Shown: positions 17,245 through 25,993 of the stretch, in pieces
Position numbering within the stretch: position 1 is the first letter of the stretch
How the letters are laid out: the number at the start of each line of letters is the position of its first letter
Assembly: GCF_024793945.1 (NCBI RefSeq)
Contig: NZ_JANUSD010000005.1
Coordinates: 124,001-188,000 of the forward strand
Length of the DNA: 64,000 nt
From: Emticicia fluvialis
GTDB taxonomy: Bacteria > Bacteroidota > Bacteroidia > Cytophagales > Spirosomataceae
Direction: 5' to 3'
Notes under the pieces: model-generated
The model's input: the letters and a program-made list of their open reading frames with translations, nothing else
Told to the model about the DNA's origin: nothing
Database searches by the model: none
Program-made: the position numbers and the translations under genes

Positions 17245-18927
17245 ATGAAAACTTTAATCTTAAGAACAATCCTGACGGCCTTTGTGCTGTCAGGATTTCA
17301 CCTCCTTACCTTTGGGCAAAAACTGGCACCGGGGCCGCAGGTGCTTACTTTCCATTCTGACATTGACGACACCGAGCAGCCTTATGGCTTGTATCTGCCT
17401 AAAAACTATAATCCCAAAAAGAAATATCCTCTTGTGGTTATGTTACATGGGGCAGGGTCTAATCACCGTTTGGCTTTGCGCCGTGTATTTGGCAAAAGCA
17501 ATGCAGAGGGAGAGTCTGACGTAGAAGCCAGCCGTTATTTTCCTGAATGGAAAGATGTAAACTACATTGTTATCAGCGCTTATGCCCGTGGTACAATGGG
17601 GTATCAGGGTGTGGCTGAAAAAGACGTAATGGATATGCTTGCCGATGCAAAGAAGCGTTTCTCAATAGATGAAAACCGTACCTACCTTACGGGGTTGTCA
17701 ATGGGTGGCGGCGGAACCATGTGGATAGGCCTGAGTTACCCTGATATTTGGGCTGCCATTGCGCCGGTTTGCCCGGCGCCTCCGGCCGGAACCCTCGAAA
17801 TGGTACCCAATGCATTGAATTACCCGGTTTATTTTTTTCAGGGCGACCAGGACCCGGCCGTAAAAGTTGACTCAACCCGTAAATGGGTGCAACGGTTTAA
17901 AGATGCCGGGGCGCAGGTAGAATATACCGAATATCCGGGTGTGAAACACAACAGCTGGGAAAACGCCTACAAAGACGAGTTTATTTTCAGCTGGTTCTCT
18001 CAATTCAAAAGAAACCCTTTCCCCGAACGCGTTCGTTTTGCCACCAGCCAATATAAACACAATAAAGCTTACTGGGTAGTTTTTGATGAGTTTACGCCGG
18101 GTACTACCGCATCAATTGATGCCCAATTTACTGCCAAAAATAAACTGGAGATTACCACCAAAGGCCTGCAATCTTTTACTTTAAAGCTGGATGGGCACCC
18201 GTCTTTTAAATCAAAATTGCCTTTAGAGTTAGTTATTAACGGGCAGGCAATTAAAGCAGAGACAGGCCCGACTGTAACACTGACACAAAATAACAACTCA
18301 TGGGCTGTTAATACTTCGGGTGCCTTCGCATCCGCTAAGAAACCCGGTGCCGAAGGCCCAATGGCAGAAGCCCTTGCCGACCGCCATATATATGTATATG
18401 GCACAGGTGGAAGCCCATCTGCCGACGAACTGAACAGAAGACGCACCGAGGCACAGAAAGCCATGGAGTGGTCGGTTTACAGAGGAGATTTCATTGGCAG
18501 AGTAATGGTGTTTCCGCGCCTGTTGAGCGATAAAGAAGTGCGCCCGAGCGATATAGAAAGTTCAAATCTGATTCTTTTCGGTACGAAAGAGACCAATAGC
18601 CTGATTGATAAATTCAGTGATAAACTGCCGGTACAACTAAATGCCTCGGCCACAGACTATGGCCTGGCTTATGTGTTTCCGGTAGGAGCGCGCTATGTGC
18701 TGGTTAACTCAGGTTTACCATGGTGGACTCTAACCGAAAACCAGAATGCCATGTCTCGCCAGAATTCCCCGATGCCTATGAATAACATAGCCAGATTTCA
18801 GGACTTTGTACTCTTTAAAGGTACCGTTAATAACGTAATAGCCGGAGGAAGATTTAACAATGACTGGACACTCCCTGCCAAAGAGGCTGAAAAGCTAAAA
18901 GCATCAGGTGTAGTGGTTTTCAGATAA
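17245..18927 (+). CDS. Secreted alpha/beta-hydrolase (esterase/peptidase-like)
   Basis: 560 residues with a signal peptide ending TFGQ. The catalytic domain (about 40-260) is a prolyl-oligopeptidase/PHB-depolymerase-like alpha/beta-hydrolase: KYPLVVMLHGAGS oxyanion region, nucleophile elbow GLSMGGG with Ser152, acid in QGDQDPAVKVD and histidine in YPGVKHNSWENAY. The C-terminal about 300 residues are beta-rich and include a second region (DRHIYVYGTGGS... FGTKETNSLIDKF) of unknown function. It follows the dehydrogenase fusion by 24 nt in the same direction and ends at a strong terminator, so it is probably the last gene of the LytS/LytTR unit. It may release acyl groups from a glycan. Confidence 0.88.
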   Translation: MKTLILRTILTAFVLSGFHLLTFGQKLAPGPQVLTFHSDIDDTEQPYGLYLPKNYNPKKKYPLVVMLHGAGSNHRLALRRVFGKSNAEGESDVEASRYFPEWKDVNYIVISAYARGTMGYQGVAEKDVMDMLADAKKRFSIDENRTYLTGLSMGGGGTMWIGLSYPDIWAAIAPVCPAPPAGTLEMVPNALNYPVYFFQGDQDPAVKVDSTRKWVQRFKDAGAQVEYTEYPGVKHNSWENAYKDEFIFSWFSQFKRNPFPERVRFATSQYKHNKAYWVVFDEFTPGTTASIDAQFTAKNKLEITTKGLQSFTLKLDGHPSFKSKLPLELVINGQAIKAETGPTVTLTQNNNSWAVNTSGAFASAKKPGAEGPMAEALADRHIYVYGTGGSPSADELNRRRTEAQKAMEWSVYRGDFIGRVMVFPRLLSDKEVRPSDIESSNLILFGTKETNSLIDKFSDKLPVQLNASATDYGLAYVFPVGARYVLVNSGLPWWTLTENQNAMSRQNSPMPMNNIARFQDFVLFKGTVNNVIAGGRFNNDWTLPAKEAEKLKASGVVVFR

Positions 18928-18946
18928 ACATACCGTTTTTTGTATG

Positions 18947-18995
18947 AAGCGTGCCTTAATATGCTGCAAGTGCAGTATTCAGGGCACGCTTTTTG
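18947..18995 (+). terminator. Strong terminator after the esterase gene
   Basis: Long hairpin: GCGTGCC (18949-18955) pairs with GGCACGC (18983-18989), with a further inner ATGCTGC/GCAGTAT stem and AAGT loop, followed by TTTTTG. Confidence 0.9.
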
Positions 18996-19024
18996 TTTAT
19001 TAGTTTTAAATTTTTAGCGGCTTA

Positions 19025-19057
19025 TTTGACTTATTTCGTGAAAAAATTGTAGCTTTG
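19025..19057 (+). promoter_or_regulatory. Promoter of the small membrane protein gene
   Basis: TTTG (19025-19028), 21 bp, then TAGCTTTG (19050-19057), a perfect -7 element. The transcript would start only a few nucleotides before the ATG at 19067. Confidence 0.55.
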
Positions 19058-19066
19058 TCACCCTTA

Positions 19067-19441
19067 ATGGCAAAAAATTCTTACATATCGCGTTCTTTCG
19101 GGCTTTTAATGTTCGTCATGGTTGTGCTGACGAGTGTTTTGGGTAAACAGATTTACCACAAGCATTCGCCGGAAGCACCTGTTGCCGTTGAGAAGACTAA
19201 GGCTGAGAAGGCAAACAAAAAAGATAATTCAAAAGAACAAACGGTTGTAAGAGAGGTATCGCTTGAAGTAGTAGTACCAAGCCATGCTTTTGATTTTGGC
19301 CATTATGCTATCATTGTTCCGCTTCCGCAGATTATTTATGTGGTAGTTGAAACCTCGGTTAAAACCATTACCAAGCCTTTGTACAGACTATCATACTTCG
19401 AAAAACTGTACGAGCACCACATTGCACCCAACGCCCCATAG
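19067..19441 (+). CDS. Small single-pass membrane protein of unknown function upstream of secDF
   Basis: 124 residues from ATG 19067; the longer frame begins with TTG inside the -7 promoter element and is rejected. Residues 10-27 (SFGLLMFVMVVLTSVLG) form one membrane helix or uncleaved signal. A charged Lys/Glu-rich linker (about 35-62) follows, then a hydrophobic valine-rich part (SLEVVVPSHAFDFGHYAIIV and IIYVVVE) and a tyrosine/histidine-rich end (FEKLYEHHIAPNAP). I do not recognise a family. It lies 100 bp before secDF in the same direction without a clear terminator between, so it may be co-transcribed with the translocase gene. Confidence 0.7.
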   Translation: MAKNSYISRSFGLLMFVMVVLTSVLGKQIYHKHSPEAPVAVEKTKAEKANKKDNSKEQTVVREVSLEVVVPSHAFDFGHYAIIVPLPQIIYVVVETSVKTITKPLYRLSYFEKLYEHHIAPNAP

Positions 19442-19541
19442 TATTTTAGCCCGGCACGGTCTGTGCCATCCTTCTTTTCAATCATGAGTCCGTCATGATG
19501 CTTCATTCAAATTCAATTTTATTTCTTAAATATACCCTCTA

Positions 19542-22529
19542 ATGAACAACAAAGGTGGAATTATAGCGCTTTTGGTTGCCTTCCTGTCAATCAGTGCTTA
19601 CTTTTTATTGCGTACCTGGAAAGCCAACGACATCAGAAAAGATGCAGAGGCTTTTGCTACCGACAAATCAGGAAAAATTGATTACGCCAAAAAACAAAGA
19701 TATCTGGACTCGCTGTGGAAAAAACCAGTGTTTTTAGGTACAACAACTGAAGACCTTACCAAACAGGAATTAGGCCTTGGCCTTGACCTTCAAGGAGGTA
19801 TGAGTGTAATTCTTGAGGTTTCTCCTGCCGAAATCCTTCGTTCGCTTGCAGCCAGCGCAAGAGACCCCAAAGTAGCTACTGCTATTGAAAACGCTCAGAA
19901 AAGGGCCGTTTCTACCAGCACAAACTTTGTAGACCTGTTTGCACAGGAGTACAAAAAGTTGGCACCAGACACAAAACTGGCTTCGGTTTTTTCTAATAGC
20001 TCAAATCGCGGTACACTTAGCCTTGAGTCGTCAGACAGCCAGGTTGTAAACTACATTAAAAAAGAAGTAGATGGCGCTTTTGACCGTGCCTTCAGAATTA
20101 TCCAGACCCGTGTTGATAAATTCGGTGTAGCTAACCCTAACCTTCAACGTTTGTCTGGTACTAACCGCATTCAGGTAGAGTTACCGGGTGTTGATAACCC
20201 TGACCGCGTGCGCAAGTTGTTATCTGGTGCAGCTAAACTTGAATTCTGCGAAGTGTATACAATGCAGGAAATTGCCCCGGCAATTGATGGTCTTGCAGGT
20301 ATTTTATTGCAGATGGATATTGAGGCAAGAAAGAAAGCTCCGGCAGCAGCTGAAACCACTACTGCCAGCACGCCAAAAGACAGCTCTAAAAACAGCCTGA
20401 GTGCCCAGTTGGCCGGTGGTGCCAAGGGTGATTCAACTAAAGGAGACTCAACTGCTTTGGCTCAACGCCAGAACAACGCTTTCAGCAACCTTTTCATACC
20501 AACAGGCTATGGTCTGGCTGTTAGAACCAAAGACATTGCCCGCGTAAAAGAAGTAATGGATCGTTCAGATGTGCGTGCTTTGTTCCCGGCAAACGCCAGC
20601 TACGTTTTTGATATCAAGCCTCGTGCGAATGGTACCAACACCAGCGAAGAAATTGTGGATATGTATTTTGTGAAAGACCTGGGCAAGGCGCCTTTGGAAG
20701 GTGACGTAGTAACCAACGCCAGCCAGGATTACGATGAACGCGGAAAACCTGCCGTTGAAATGCAGATGAATGCAGAAGGCGCCAGAAAATGGAAAGCCTT
20801 AACAGGTGCAAACATTGGCCGCCCGATAGCTATTATTCTTGATAACTATGTGTATTCTGCGCCAAACGTAAACGGCGAAATTGGCGGAGGACGCTCAAGC
20901 ATTGCCGGTAACTTTACTGTAGAAGAAGCACAAGACTTAGCCAATGTGTTGAAAGCCGGTAAATTGCCAGCACCAACCAATATCATCTCTGAAGACATCG
21001 TAGGTGCTACGGTAGGTTCAGAAGCTGCTCAGGCGGGTATTATCTCTTCATTAGTTGGTTTGTTGATAGTTTTGGGCTTTGTGTTAATTTACTACAACAA
21101 AGCCGGTGTCATTGCCGATATTGCCCTTATTGTAAACTTGTTCCTGCTGCTAGGTGTAATGGCCTCTTTTGGCGCTACACTTACCTTGCCGGGTATTGCC
21201 GGTATGGTATTGTCAGTAGGGGTGTCTGTCGATGCTAACGTACTTATCTACGAGCGTATCAAAGAAGAGTTGGCGCTGGGTAAAACCTTTAAAGATGCCG
21301 TAAGAGATGGTTTCAAAAATGCAATGTCGTCAATCATTGACTCCAACGTAACCACGCTAATTACAGGGGTTGTACTTTTTGTTTTTGGTTCCGGCCTTAT
21401 TCTTGGTTTTGCTACTACGTTGTTGATTGGTATCTTCACGTCATTGTTCTCAGCTATTTTTGTTTCAAGATTATTCTTTGAATACTACATTAGTAAAGGT
21501 AAATCGGTTTCGTTTGTTACTAAGTGGTCAGAGAAACTATTTAAAGATTCGAAATTCGATTTTGTATCCAAACGCAAGTTGTATTACACTATTTCAAGTG
21601 CCATTATTATTGCAGGTATTATTTCAATTGCAATCAAAGGATTTGGTCTTGGTGTAGACTTCCTGGGTGGTCGTACTTACATTGCCAAGTTCAGCCAGAC
21701 TGTTAATACCGAGGATATTGAGAAAGCGCTGAAACCTACATTTGAGGGCCAGGCCATTGAGGTTAAAACTTTCGGAGGTTTCGATCAGGTGAAAATCACC
21801 ACCCCTTACAAAATTGAAAACACCAATACAGAAGTTGAAAAAGATATTCAAGCCAGTGTAAATAAAGCTTTGGCTAATTTAAACGGCAACTCAGGAAAAG
21901 TAGTGAGCTCTTCAAAAGTAGGGCCAACCATTGCTAATGATGCCATCTGGGGTGCAATAAAAGCCGTTTTAATTTCAATCATATTGGTATTCGCCTATAT
22001 TTATATCCGGTTCCGTAAGCTTGCTTTTGGTTACGGCTCATTGGTGGCATTGTTGCACGACGTCCTTATTATCCTTGGGGTATTCTCTATTCTTCGTGGT
22101 TTCTTGCCATTCTCGCTTGATGTTGACCAGGCTTTTGTAGGTGCTGTGCTAACCATTATGGGTTACTCAATGAACGACACCGTGGTTGTATTTGACCGTG
22201 TGCGTGAGTACTTATCCGAAAAACGCGATGTGAAAGAAGATATTCCTACCGTTATCAACAACGCCTTGAACAGTACCTTGAGTAGAACAGCCGTAACGGG
22301 GTTCTCTACCTTGCTTGTACTATTGGTATTATTGATTTTTGGTGGTGAAACCATCCGTGGCTTCGTATTCGCTATGTTTATTGGGGTAATTGTAGGTACT
22401 TACTCTTCGTTGTTTGTTGCAACGCCTATCGTTGTTGACGGTATGCAACGCGACATGCGCAAGGAAGCTGAGAAACTGGCCGCAGCAACACCTGTAGCCG
22501 CAGAAAGCAAAAAATCTAAAAAAGCATAA
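19542..22529 (+). CDS. secDF: Protein translocase subunit SecDF (fused SecD-SecF)
   Basis: Inner-membrane, proton-driven accessory of the Sec translocon, 995 residues as one chain. The SecD part (about 1-520) begins with a membrane anchor, then the DLQGGMSVILEV and RIQVELPGV periplasmic P1 motifs, a low-complexity Thr/Ser/Ala linker at about 265-310, and the membrane block with VLSVGVSVDANVLIYERIKEE carrying the conserved Asp. The SecF part (about 650-970) has VDFLGGRTY and GYSMNDTVVVFDRVRE. About 12 membrane helices are expected. The Lys/Ala-rich tail is cytoplasmic. A strong terminator follows. Confidence 0.97.
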   Translation: MNNKGGIIALLVAFLSISAYFLLRTWKANDIRKDAEAFATDKSGKIDYAKKQRYLDSLWKKPVFLGTTTEDLTKQELGLGLDLQGGMSVILEVSPAEILRSLAASARDPKVATAIENAQKRAVSTSTNFVDLFAQEYKKLAPDTKLASVFSNSSNRGTLSLESSDSQVVNYIKKEVDGAFDRAFRIIQTRVDKFGVANPNLQRLSGTNRIQVELPGVDNPDRVRKLLSGAAKLEFCEVYTMQEIAPAIDGLAGILLQMDIEARKKAPAAAETTTASTPKDSSKNSLSAQLAGGAKGDSTKGDSTALAQRQNNAFSNLFIPTGYGLAVRTKDIARVKEVMDRSDVRALFPANASYVFDIKPRANGTNTSEEIVDMYFVKDLGKAPLEGDVVTNASQDYDERGKPAVEMQMNAEGARKWKALTGANIGRPIAIILDNYVYSAPNVNGEIGGGRSSIAGNFTVEEAQDLANVLKAGKLPAPTNIISEDIVGATVGSEAAQAGIISSLVGLLIVLGFVLIYYNKAGVIADIALIVNLFLLLGVMASFGATLTLPGIAGMVLSVGVSVDANVLIYERIKEELALGKTFKDAVRDGFKNAMSSIIDSNVTTLITGVVLFVFGSGLILGFATTLLIGIFTSLFSAIFVSRLFFEYYISKGKSVSFVTKWSEKLFKDSKFDFVSKRKLYYTISSAIIIAGIISIAIKGFGLGVDFLGGRTYIAKFSQTVNTEDIEKALKPTFEGQAIEVKTFGGFDQVKITTPYKIENTNTEVEKDIQASVNKALANLNGNSGKVVSSSKVGPTIANDAIWGAIKAVLISIILVFAYIYIRFRKLAFGYGSLVALLHDVLIILGVFSILRGFLPFSLDVDQAFVGAVLTIMGYSMNDTVVVFDRVREYLSEKRDVKEDIPTVINNALNSTLSRTAVTGFSTLLVLLVLLIFGGETIRGFVFAMFIGVIVGTYSSLFVATPIVVDGMQRDMRKEAEKLAAATPVAAESKKSKKA

Positions 22530-22551
22530 TTGCCTTTTTAAAATAAAAACA

Positions 22552-22586
22552 AACGCCCTGACTTAACACAAGCCAGGGCGTTTTGC
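22552..22586 (+). terminator. Terminator after secDF
   Basis: Perfect 9-bp stem AACGCCCTG (22552-22560)/CAGGGCGTT (22574-22582), then TTTGCTTT-like tail. It lies between convergent genes. Confidence 0.85.
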
Positions 22587-22607
22587 TTTCAAATGTTAGA
22601 TATGGTG

Positions 22608-23492
22608 TCAGGCTTTTTGCTCTGCAACTTCAATTAACTGGTTAATATGAGTTATAATGCGCGTATGGGTGCCGGTTTCTATACCTTGCCCGATAACCTG
22701 ATAGCCGGTGAGCAGAATCTGAGTGTCCGGAAATTTATTTTCCAGGCGCGTTACATAAGCCTGCGCGTCTTTTTGAGATGGCGTAGTGGTAATTGCAGAG
22801 AAAATATAGTCGGGTTTCTGAGACTCACAAACATATACGAGTTCATCAAACGGAAGGGTTTGCCCCAGATAGATAACTTTATGGTTACGGGCTCGGAGTA
22901 CAAAATTGGCAAAAAGCAAAGAAAGTTCGTGCAGCTCGCCTTCCGGTAAAAACAACACAAATTTTTTCGACTCTTCAGTAAAAGAAGGGCTTTTGCTATC
23001 TATGGCCACAATAAGTTTCTGGCGTATTAGGTTAGATATGAAATGCTCTTGTGCCGGGCCTATAGAACCTGTTACCCATAAAATACCAATTCGGCTCAGG
23101 AAAGGGTAAATGATGTTTATCATCATATCCTCAAAACCAAACCTATTGTTATTGATATGCATTATTCGTTCAAACTGGGCTTCGTCCAGGTCAATCATGG
23201 CAATGGTAAGCGCATGTATTTGCTCCGGATAGCTGTTTTTTTTCTCAGAAATTTCAATAACCTCTTTTGACAGCTGATCGGCTGAGAACTTTGCAATTTC
23301 AGAAATCTTGTACTCGTGGTCTTTCAGGAGCGCGATATTCAGTACCAATTTCAGATCTTCATCATCATAAATTCTGATATTAGTATCGCTACGTTTAGGG
23401 GTTATAATATTATAACGTTGCTCCCAGATTCTTAGGGTATGAGCTTTTATTCCGGATAAATGCTCTAAATCTCGTATGGAGTAGTTACTCAT
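22608..23492 (-). CDS. MerR-family regulator with B12-binding domain (CarH/LitR-like)
   Basis: 294 residues. The N-terminal MerR winged helix (1-70) has YSIRDLEHLSGIKAHTLRIW. The middle helical bundle (about 90-165) carries W-x9-EH (Trp139, Glu149, His150), which in CarH caps adenosylcobalamin. The C-terminal Rossmann-like B12 domain has EGELHEL with His188 at the place of the lower cobalt ligand in the E/D-x-H-x-x-G motif (final Gly is Ser here). This is the pattern of light-sensing, adenosylcobalamin-dependent repressors that control carotenoid or photoprotection genes. No carotenoid gene is in this window. It is divergent from prfB. Confidence 0.88.
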   Translation of the reverse strand: MSNYSIRDLEHLSGIKAHTLRIWEQRYNIITPKRSDTNIRIYDDEDLKLVLNIALLKDHEYKISEIAKFSADQLSKEVIEISEKKNSYPEQIHALTIAMIDLDEAQFERIMHINNNRFGFEDMMINIIYPFLSRIGILWVTGSIGPAQEHFISNLIRQKLIVAIDSKSPSFTEESKKFVLFLPEGELHELSLLFANFVLRARNHKVIYLGQTLPFDELVYVCESQKPDYIFSAITTTPSQKDAQAYVTRLENKFPDTQILLTGYQVIGQGIETGTHTRIITHINQLIEVAEQKA

Positions 23493-23560
23493 TATGTTAT
23501 AAATTTTCTTAACTTAGGTTAATGTGTGTTCGGGTAATATCCCTTTCAGATGAGCCATAA

Positions 23561-23577
23561 ATCAGTACATCTGATGT
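23561..23577. promoter_or_regulatory. Candidate operator between the MerR/B12 regulator gene and prfB
   Basis: Overlapping inverted repeats ATCAG-TACAT-CTGAT (23561-23575) and ACATC-T-GATGT (23567-23577), with a flanking CAGTA direct repeat. They lie 70-85 bp upstream of the regulator start, where an autoregulatory site would be expected. TTCGGGTAA also occurs twice, at 23529 and 23589. Confidence 0.35.
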
Positions 23578-23689
23578 CAGTATGCGTTTTCGGGTAAAGA
23601 TATAACACCAAAACAAAAAAGTTGTTTAAAAAAAATCAGAATAGAATAATATCTGAAAGCGCAAGTTAAGGATAATGAATAAAATTAAG

Positions 23690-23697
23690 TAGTTTTG
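23690..23697 (+). promoter_or_regulatory. Promoter -7 element of prfB
   Basis: TAGTTTTG is an exact TAnnTTTG match about 60 bp before the prfB ATG. No convincing TTG/TTTG lies at the matching upstream distance. Confidence 0.4.
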
Positions 23698-23755
23698 CAG
23701 GCTGTAACTTAAAGTAAGCAGTCTTTACCAGCGATAAATAATTTCAAACACAAAT

Positions 23756-24830
23756 ATGACTACCGAACAATTGAAGGAGTTAAAAGCCAGAGTAGCGGCT
23801 TTAAGGGGGTATCTTTGACTACGATAGCAAGAAAGAACAACTAGATGACCTCGAGAACCAGACCGCCCAGCCGGAGTTCTGGTTAGATGCCGAAAAGGCC
23901 GAAAACGTTATGAAACAGGTACGCGCCCTAAAAGGCTGGACAGGCGGCTATGAAAAGGCTGAAAGCGCTCTGGGTGACCTGGAAACCCTGTTTGAGTTCT
24001 ACACTATGGGCGAAGCCACAGAAGAAGAAGTAGACGAAGAGGGCAAGAAATTTAATGAAATACTGGAAGAATTAGAGCTCAAAAAAATGCTCTCTAATGA
24101 AGAAGACCAGTTTAGCGCTGTATTGGAGATAAATGCAGGTGCCGGTGGAACAGAAAGCCAGGACTGGACCAGCATGCTGATGCGGATGTATATGATGTGG
24201 GCCAACAAAAAAGGCTACAAAGTATCGGAGCTCGACTATCAGGATGGTGATACGGCTGGGGTTAAATCAGTTTCATTGCAGATTGAAGGTCCTATGGCTT
24301 ATGGATTCCTGAAATCAGAAAACGGGGTGCATCGGCTTGTCCGGGTTTCACCTTTCGATTCCAACGCGCGCCGTCATACGTCATTTGCATCGGTTTATGC
24401 CTATCCTTTAGTGGATGACTCAATAAATATTGAGATAAAAGATGCAGATATTGAAATCCAGACTTCTCGCTCGGGTGGTGCCGGAGGGCAGAACGTAAAC
24501 AAGGTTGAAACAAAGGTACAGCTTACCCATAAACCAACCGGTATTGTGATAACCTGCCAGATAGAACGTAGCCAGCATGCCAACCGCGAACATGCGATGC
24601 AGATGTTGAAGTCTAAGTTGTATCAGTTAGAGGTTGAAAAACGTAATGCTGCCAAAGCAGAAACTGAAGCCGGAAAAATGAAGATAGAGTGGGGGTCGCA
24701 GATAAGAAGTTATGTGCTGGATGACCGCCGGGTGAAAGACCATCGGACAAATATTCAGACGTCTAACACTGAAGCTGTTTTAAATGGCGAGATAGACGAG
24801 TTTATCAAAGGGTTTTTAATGGCCAGTTAG
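23756..24830 (+). CDS. prfB: Peptide chain release factor 2, expressed by programmed +1 frameshift
   Basis: RF2 terminates translation at UGA and UAA. The product is join(23756..23815, 23817..24830), 357 residues. The first frame encodes MTTEQLKELKARVAALRGYL and stops at TGA (23816-23818); a +1 shift at CTT-TGA-C continues with DYDSKKEQLDDLENQ. The slip site AGGGGGTATCTTTGAC has the Shine-Dalgarno-like AGGGGG three bases before CTT, as in E. coli. Downstream are the RF2 anticodon tripeptide SPF (near residue 198, RVSPFDSNARRH) and the catalytic GGQ (GAGGQNVNKVET, near residue 244). A start at 23910 would remove the first 51 residues and is wrong. Confidence 0.97.
23804..23819 (+). promoter_or_regulatory. 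Programmed +1 frameshift site of prfB
   Basis: AGG GGG TAT CTT TGA C: an internal Shine-Dalgarno-like stimulator, the slippery CTT codon and an in-frame UGA recognised by RF2 itself. In the well-studied system a low RF2 level lets the ribosome pause and shift +1, giving autoregulation. Confidence 0.95.
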
Positions 24831-24857
24831 ACCATTTTTATTTGTTTAAATATTGAA

Positions 24858-24895
24858 ATGCCCCGCAGGAAACTATCTTGCGGGGCATTCTTTTT
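24858..24895 (+). terminator. Terminator after prfB
   Basis: Stem ATGCCCCGCAGG/CTTGCGGGGCAT with a 7-nt loop, then TCTTTTTATTTTT. It also lies at the end of the convergent lgt gene. Confidence 0.9.
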
Positions 24896-25784
24896 ATTTT
24901 TTATTCTCTTTCGCTTCAAATGTATGCGTTGAGTAATACTCTGCATCTTTTTTTCCTTTGGTTAAAGAGTAAATCAGAATACCTATACCCAGCAGCACCG
25001 CCGGAATACTCAGAATCTGCCCCATGTTATAGGTCATTTTGTCTTCAAATGCCTCCTGGTTTTCTTTCAGGAATTCGTAAAGGAAACGCAATGTAAATAC
25101 CCATATCAGAAATATGCCCAGCAGCAATCCATGTGGTGTTTTTTCTTTAAAACGGTTCCATAAATAAAACAACAAGCCACACAGAACAAGGCATGAAAGT
25201 GCTTCATACAACTGTGCAGGATGGCGGGCAAATGCCTCGGGAGTCATTTTTAATGAACCGTCAGGATTCAGACTAAAAGTATTGAACCGAAAAGCCCAGG
25301 GTACATTACTTGGTTTACCCACTATCTCGTGGTTCATCAGGTTTCCCAGCCGTATAAAAGCGCCCCCCAAAGCCACAGTAATAACAATGCGGTCTGTTAT
25401 CCACAGAAAAGGCTGGTCTTTGTGCTTGCGGCCATAAATAAACAGCGCTGTAAGAATACCAATAGTGGCGCCGTGGCTGGCCAGACCTGTGTACGGTGGC
25501 ACAATCATATCAATCAGAAACTTACCGGGGTCTTGTTTGAAACTTTCAAATTCATAAAAGAAATAATGCCCGAAACGTGCACCTATTACAGTAGCAATTA
25601 TCATTACAAATAAGAGAGAATCCAGGTCTTTTTCCGGTTTTCTTTCCTTTTTGAAGATATGGGCCATTATCTGGTAGCCTATCAGAAAGCCAGATGCAAA
25701 AAAGAGCCCATACCAGCGTAATTCAAAACTACCGAGTTTAACAATAATCGGATTTACATTCCAGGGTATTTCTAAAAATAGCAT
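24894..25784 (-). CDS. lgt: Phosphatidylglycerol-prolipoprotein diacylglyceryl transferase
   Basis: Inner-membrane enzyme that adds diacylglycerol to the lipobox cysteine of prolipoproteins, the first step in lipoprotein maturation. 296 residues with about seven membrane helices. The motif TGLASHGATIGIL carries the conserved histidine, and FIRLGNLMNHEIVGKP is the Lgt signature (G-x-x-x-N-x-x-N-x-E). The C-terminus is cytoplasmic and charged. It serves the several lipoproteins encoded nearby. A perfect TAATTTTG -7 element lies at 25807-25814 on the minus strand. Confidence 0.97.
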   Translation of the reverse strand: MLFLEIPWNVNPIIVKLGSFELRWYGLFFASGFLIGYQIMAHIFKKERKPEKDLDSLLFVMIIATVIGARFGHYFFYEFESFKQDPGKFLIDMIVPPYTGLASHGATIGILTALFIYGRKHKDQPFLWITDRIVITVALGGAFIRLGNLMNHEIVGKPSNVPWAFRFNTFSLNPDGSLKMTPEAFARHPAQLYEALSCLVLCGLLFYLWNRFKEKTPHGLLLGIFLIWVFTLRFLYEFLKENQEAFEDKMTYNMGQILSIPAVLLGIGILIYSLTKGKKDAEYYSTHTFEAKENKK

Positions 25785-25806
25785 AATGTAGATTTTAGAT
25801 TTTTGC

Positions 25807-25814
25807 CAAAATTA
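25807..25814 (-). promoter_or_regulatory. Promoter -7 element of lgt
   Basis: TAATTTTG on the minus strand, 22 bp before the lgt ATG. No good -33 element is seen. Confidence 0.4.
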
Positions 25815-25880
25815 TAAGTTTTATCTGATACATAGATGTAAAAGTTTTCAATTGAAGCCGAAAGAACATTTAAAATATCT

Positions 25881-25888
25881 TAAATTTG
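25881..25888 (+). promoter_or_regulatory. Promoter -7 element of argC
   Basis: TAAATTTG matches TAnnTTTG exactly. If used, argC has a leader of about 150 nt containing the two inverted repeats listed next. Confidence 0.4.
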
Positions 25889-25926
25889 CGCCAGAAACTT
25901 CTACAAACTATCTGTTGTTATACTTC

Positions 25927-25946
25927 ATACCCGCCAGGCAGGGTAT
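25927..25946 (+). repeat. Inverted repeat in the argC leader
   Basis: ATACCC (25927-25932) and GGGTAT (25941-25946) with an 8-nt loop GCCAGGCA, followed by TTTTC. It resembles a short attenuator-type hairpin. Confidence 0.5.
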
Positions 25947-25993
25947 TTTCTGTACTAGCAATACATTAACTGTTACATTATTCTTTGGCAAGT

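Noticed and set aside
23756..23910. prfB as a frameshifted pseudogene or as a gene starting at 23910
   Set aside because: The break is exactly the conserved CTT-TGA-C programmed site, and the upstream frame encodes the normal RF2 N-terminus.
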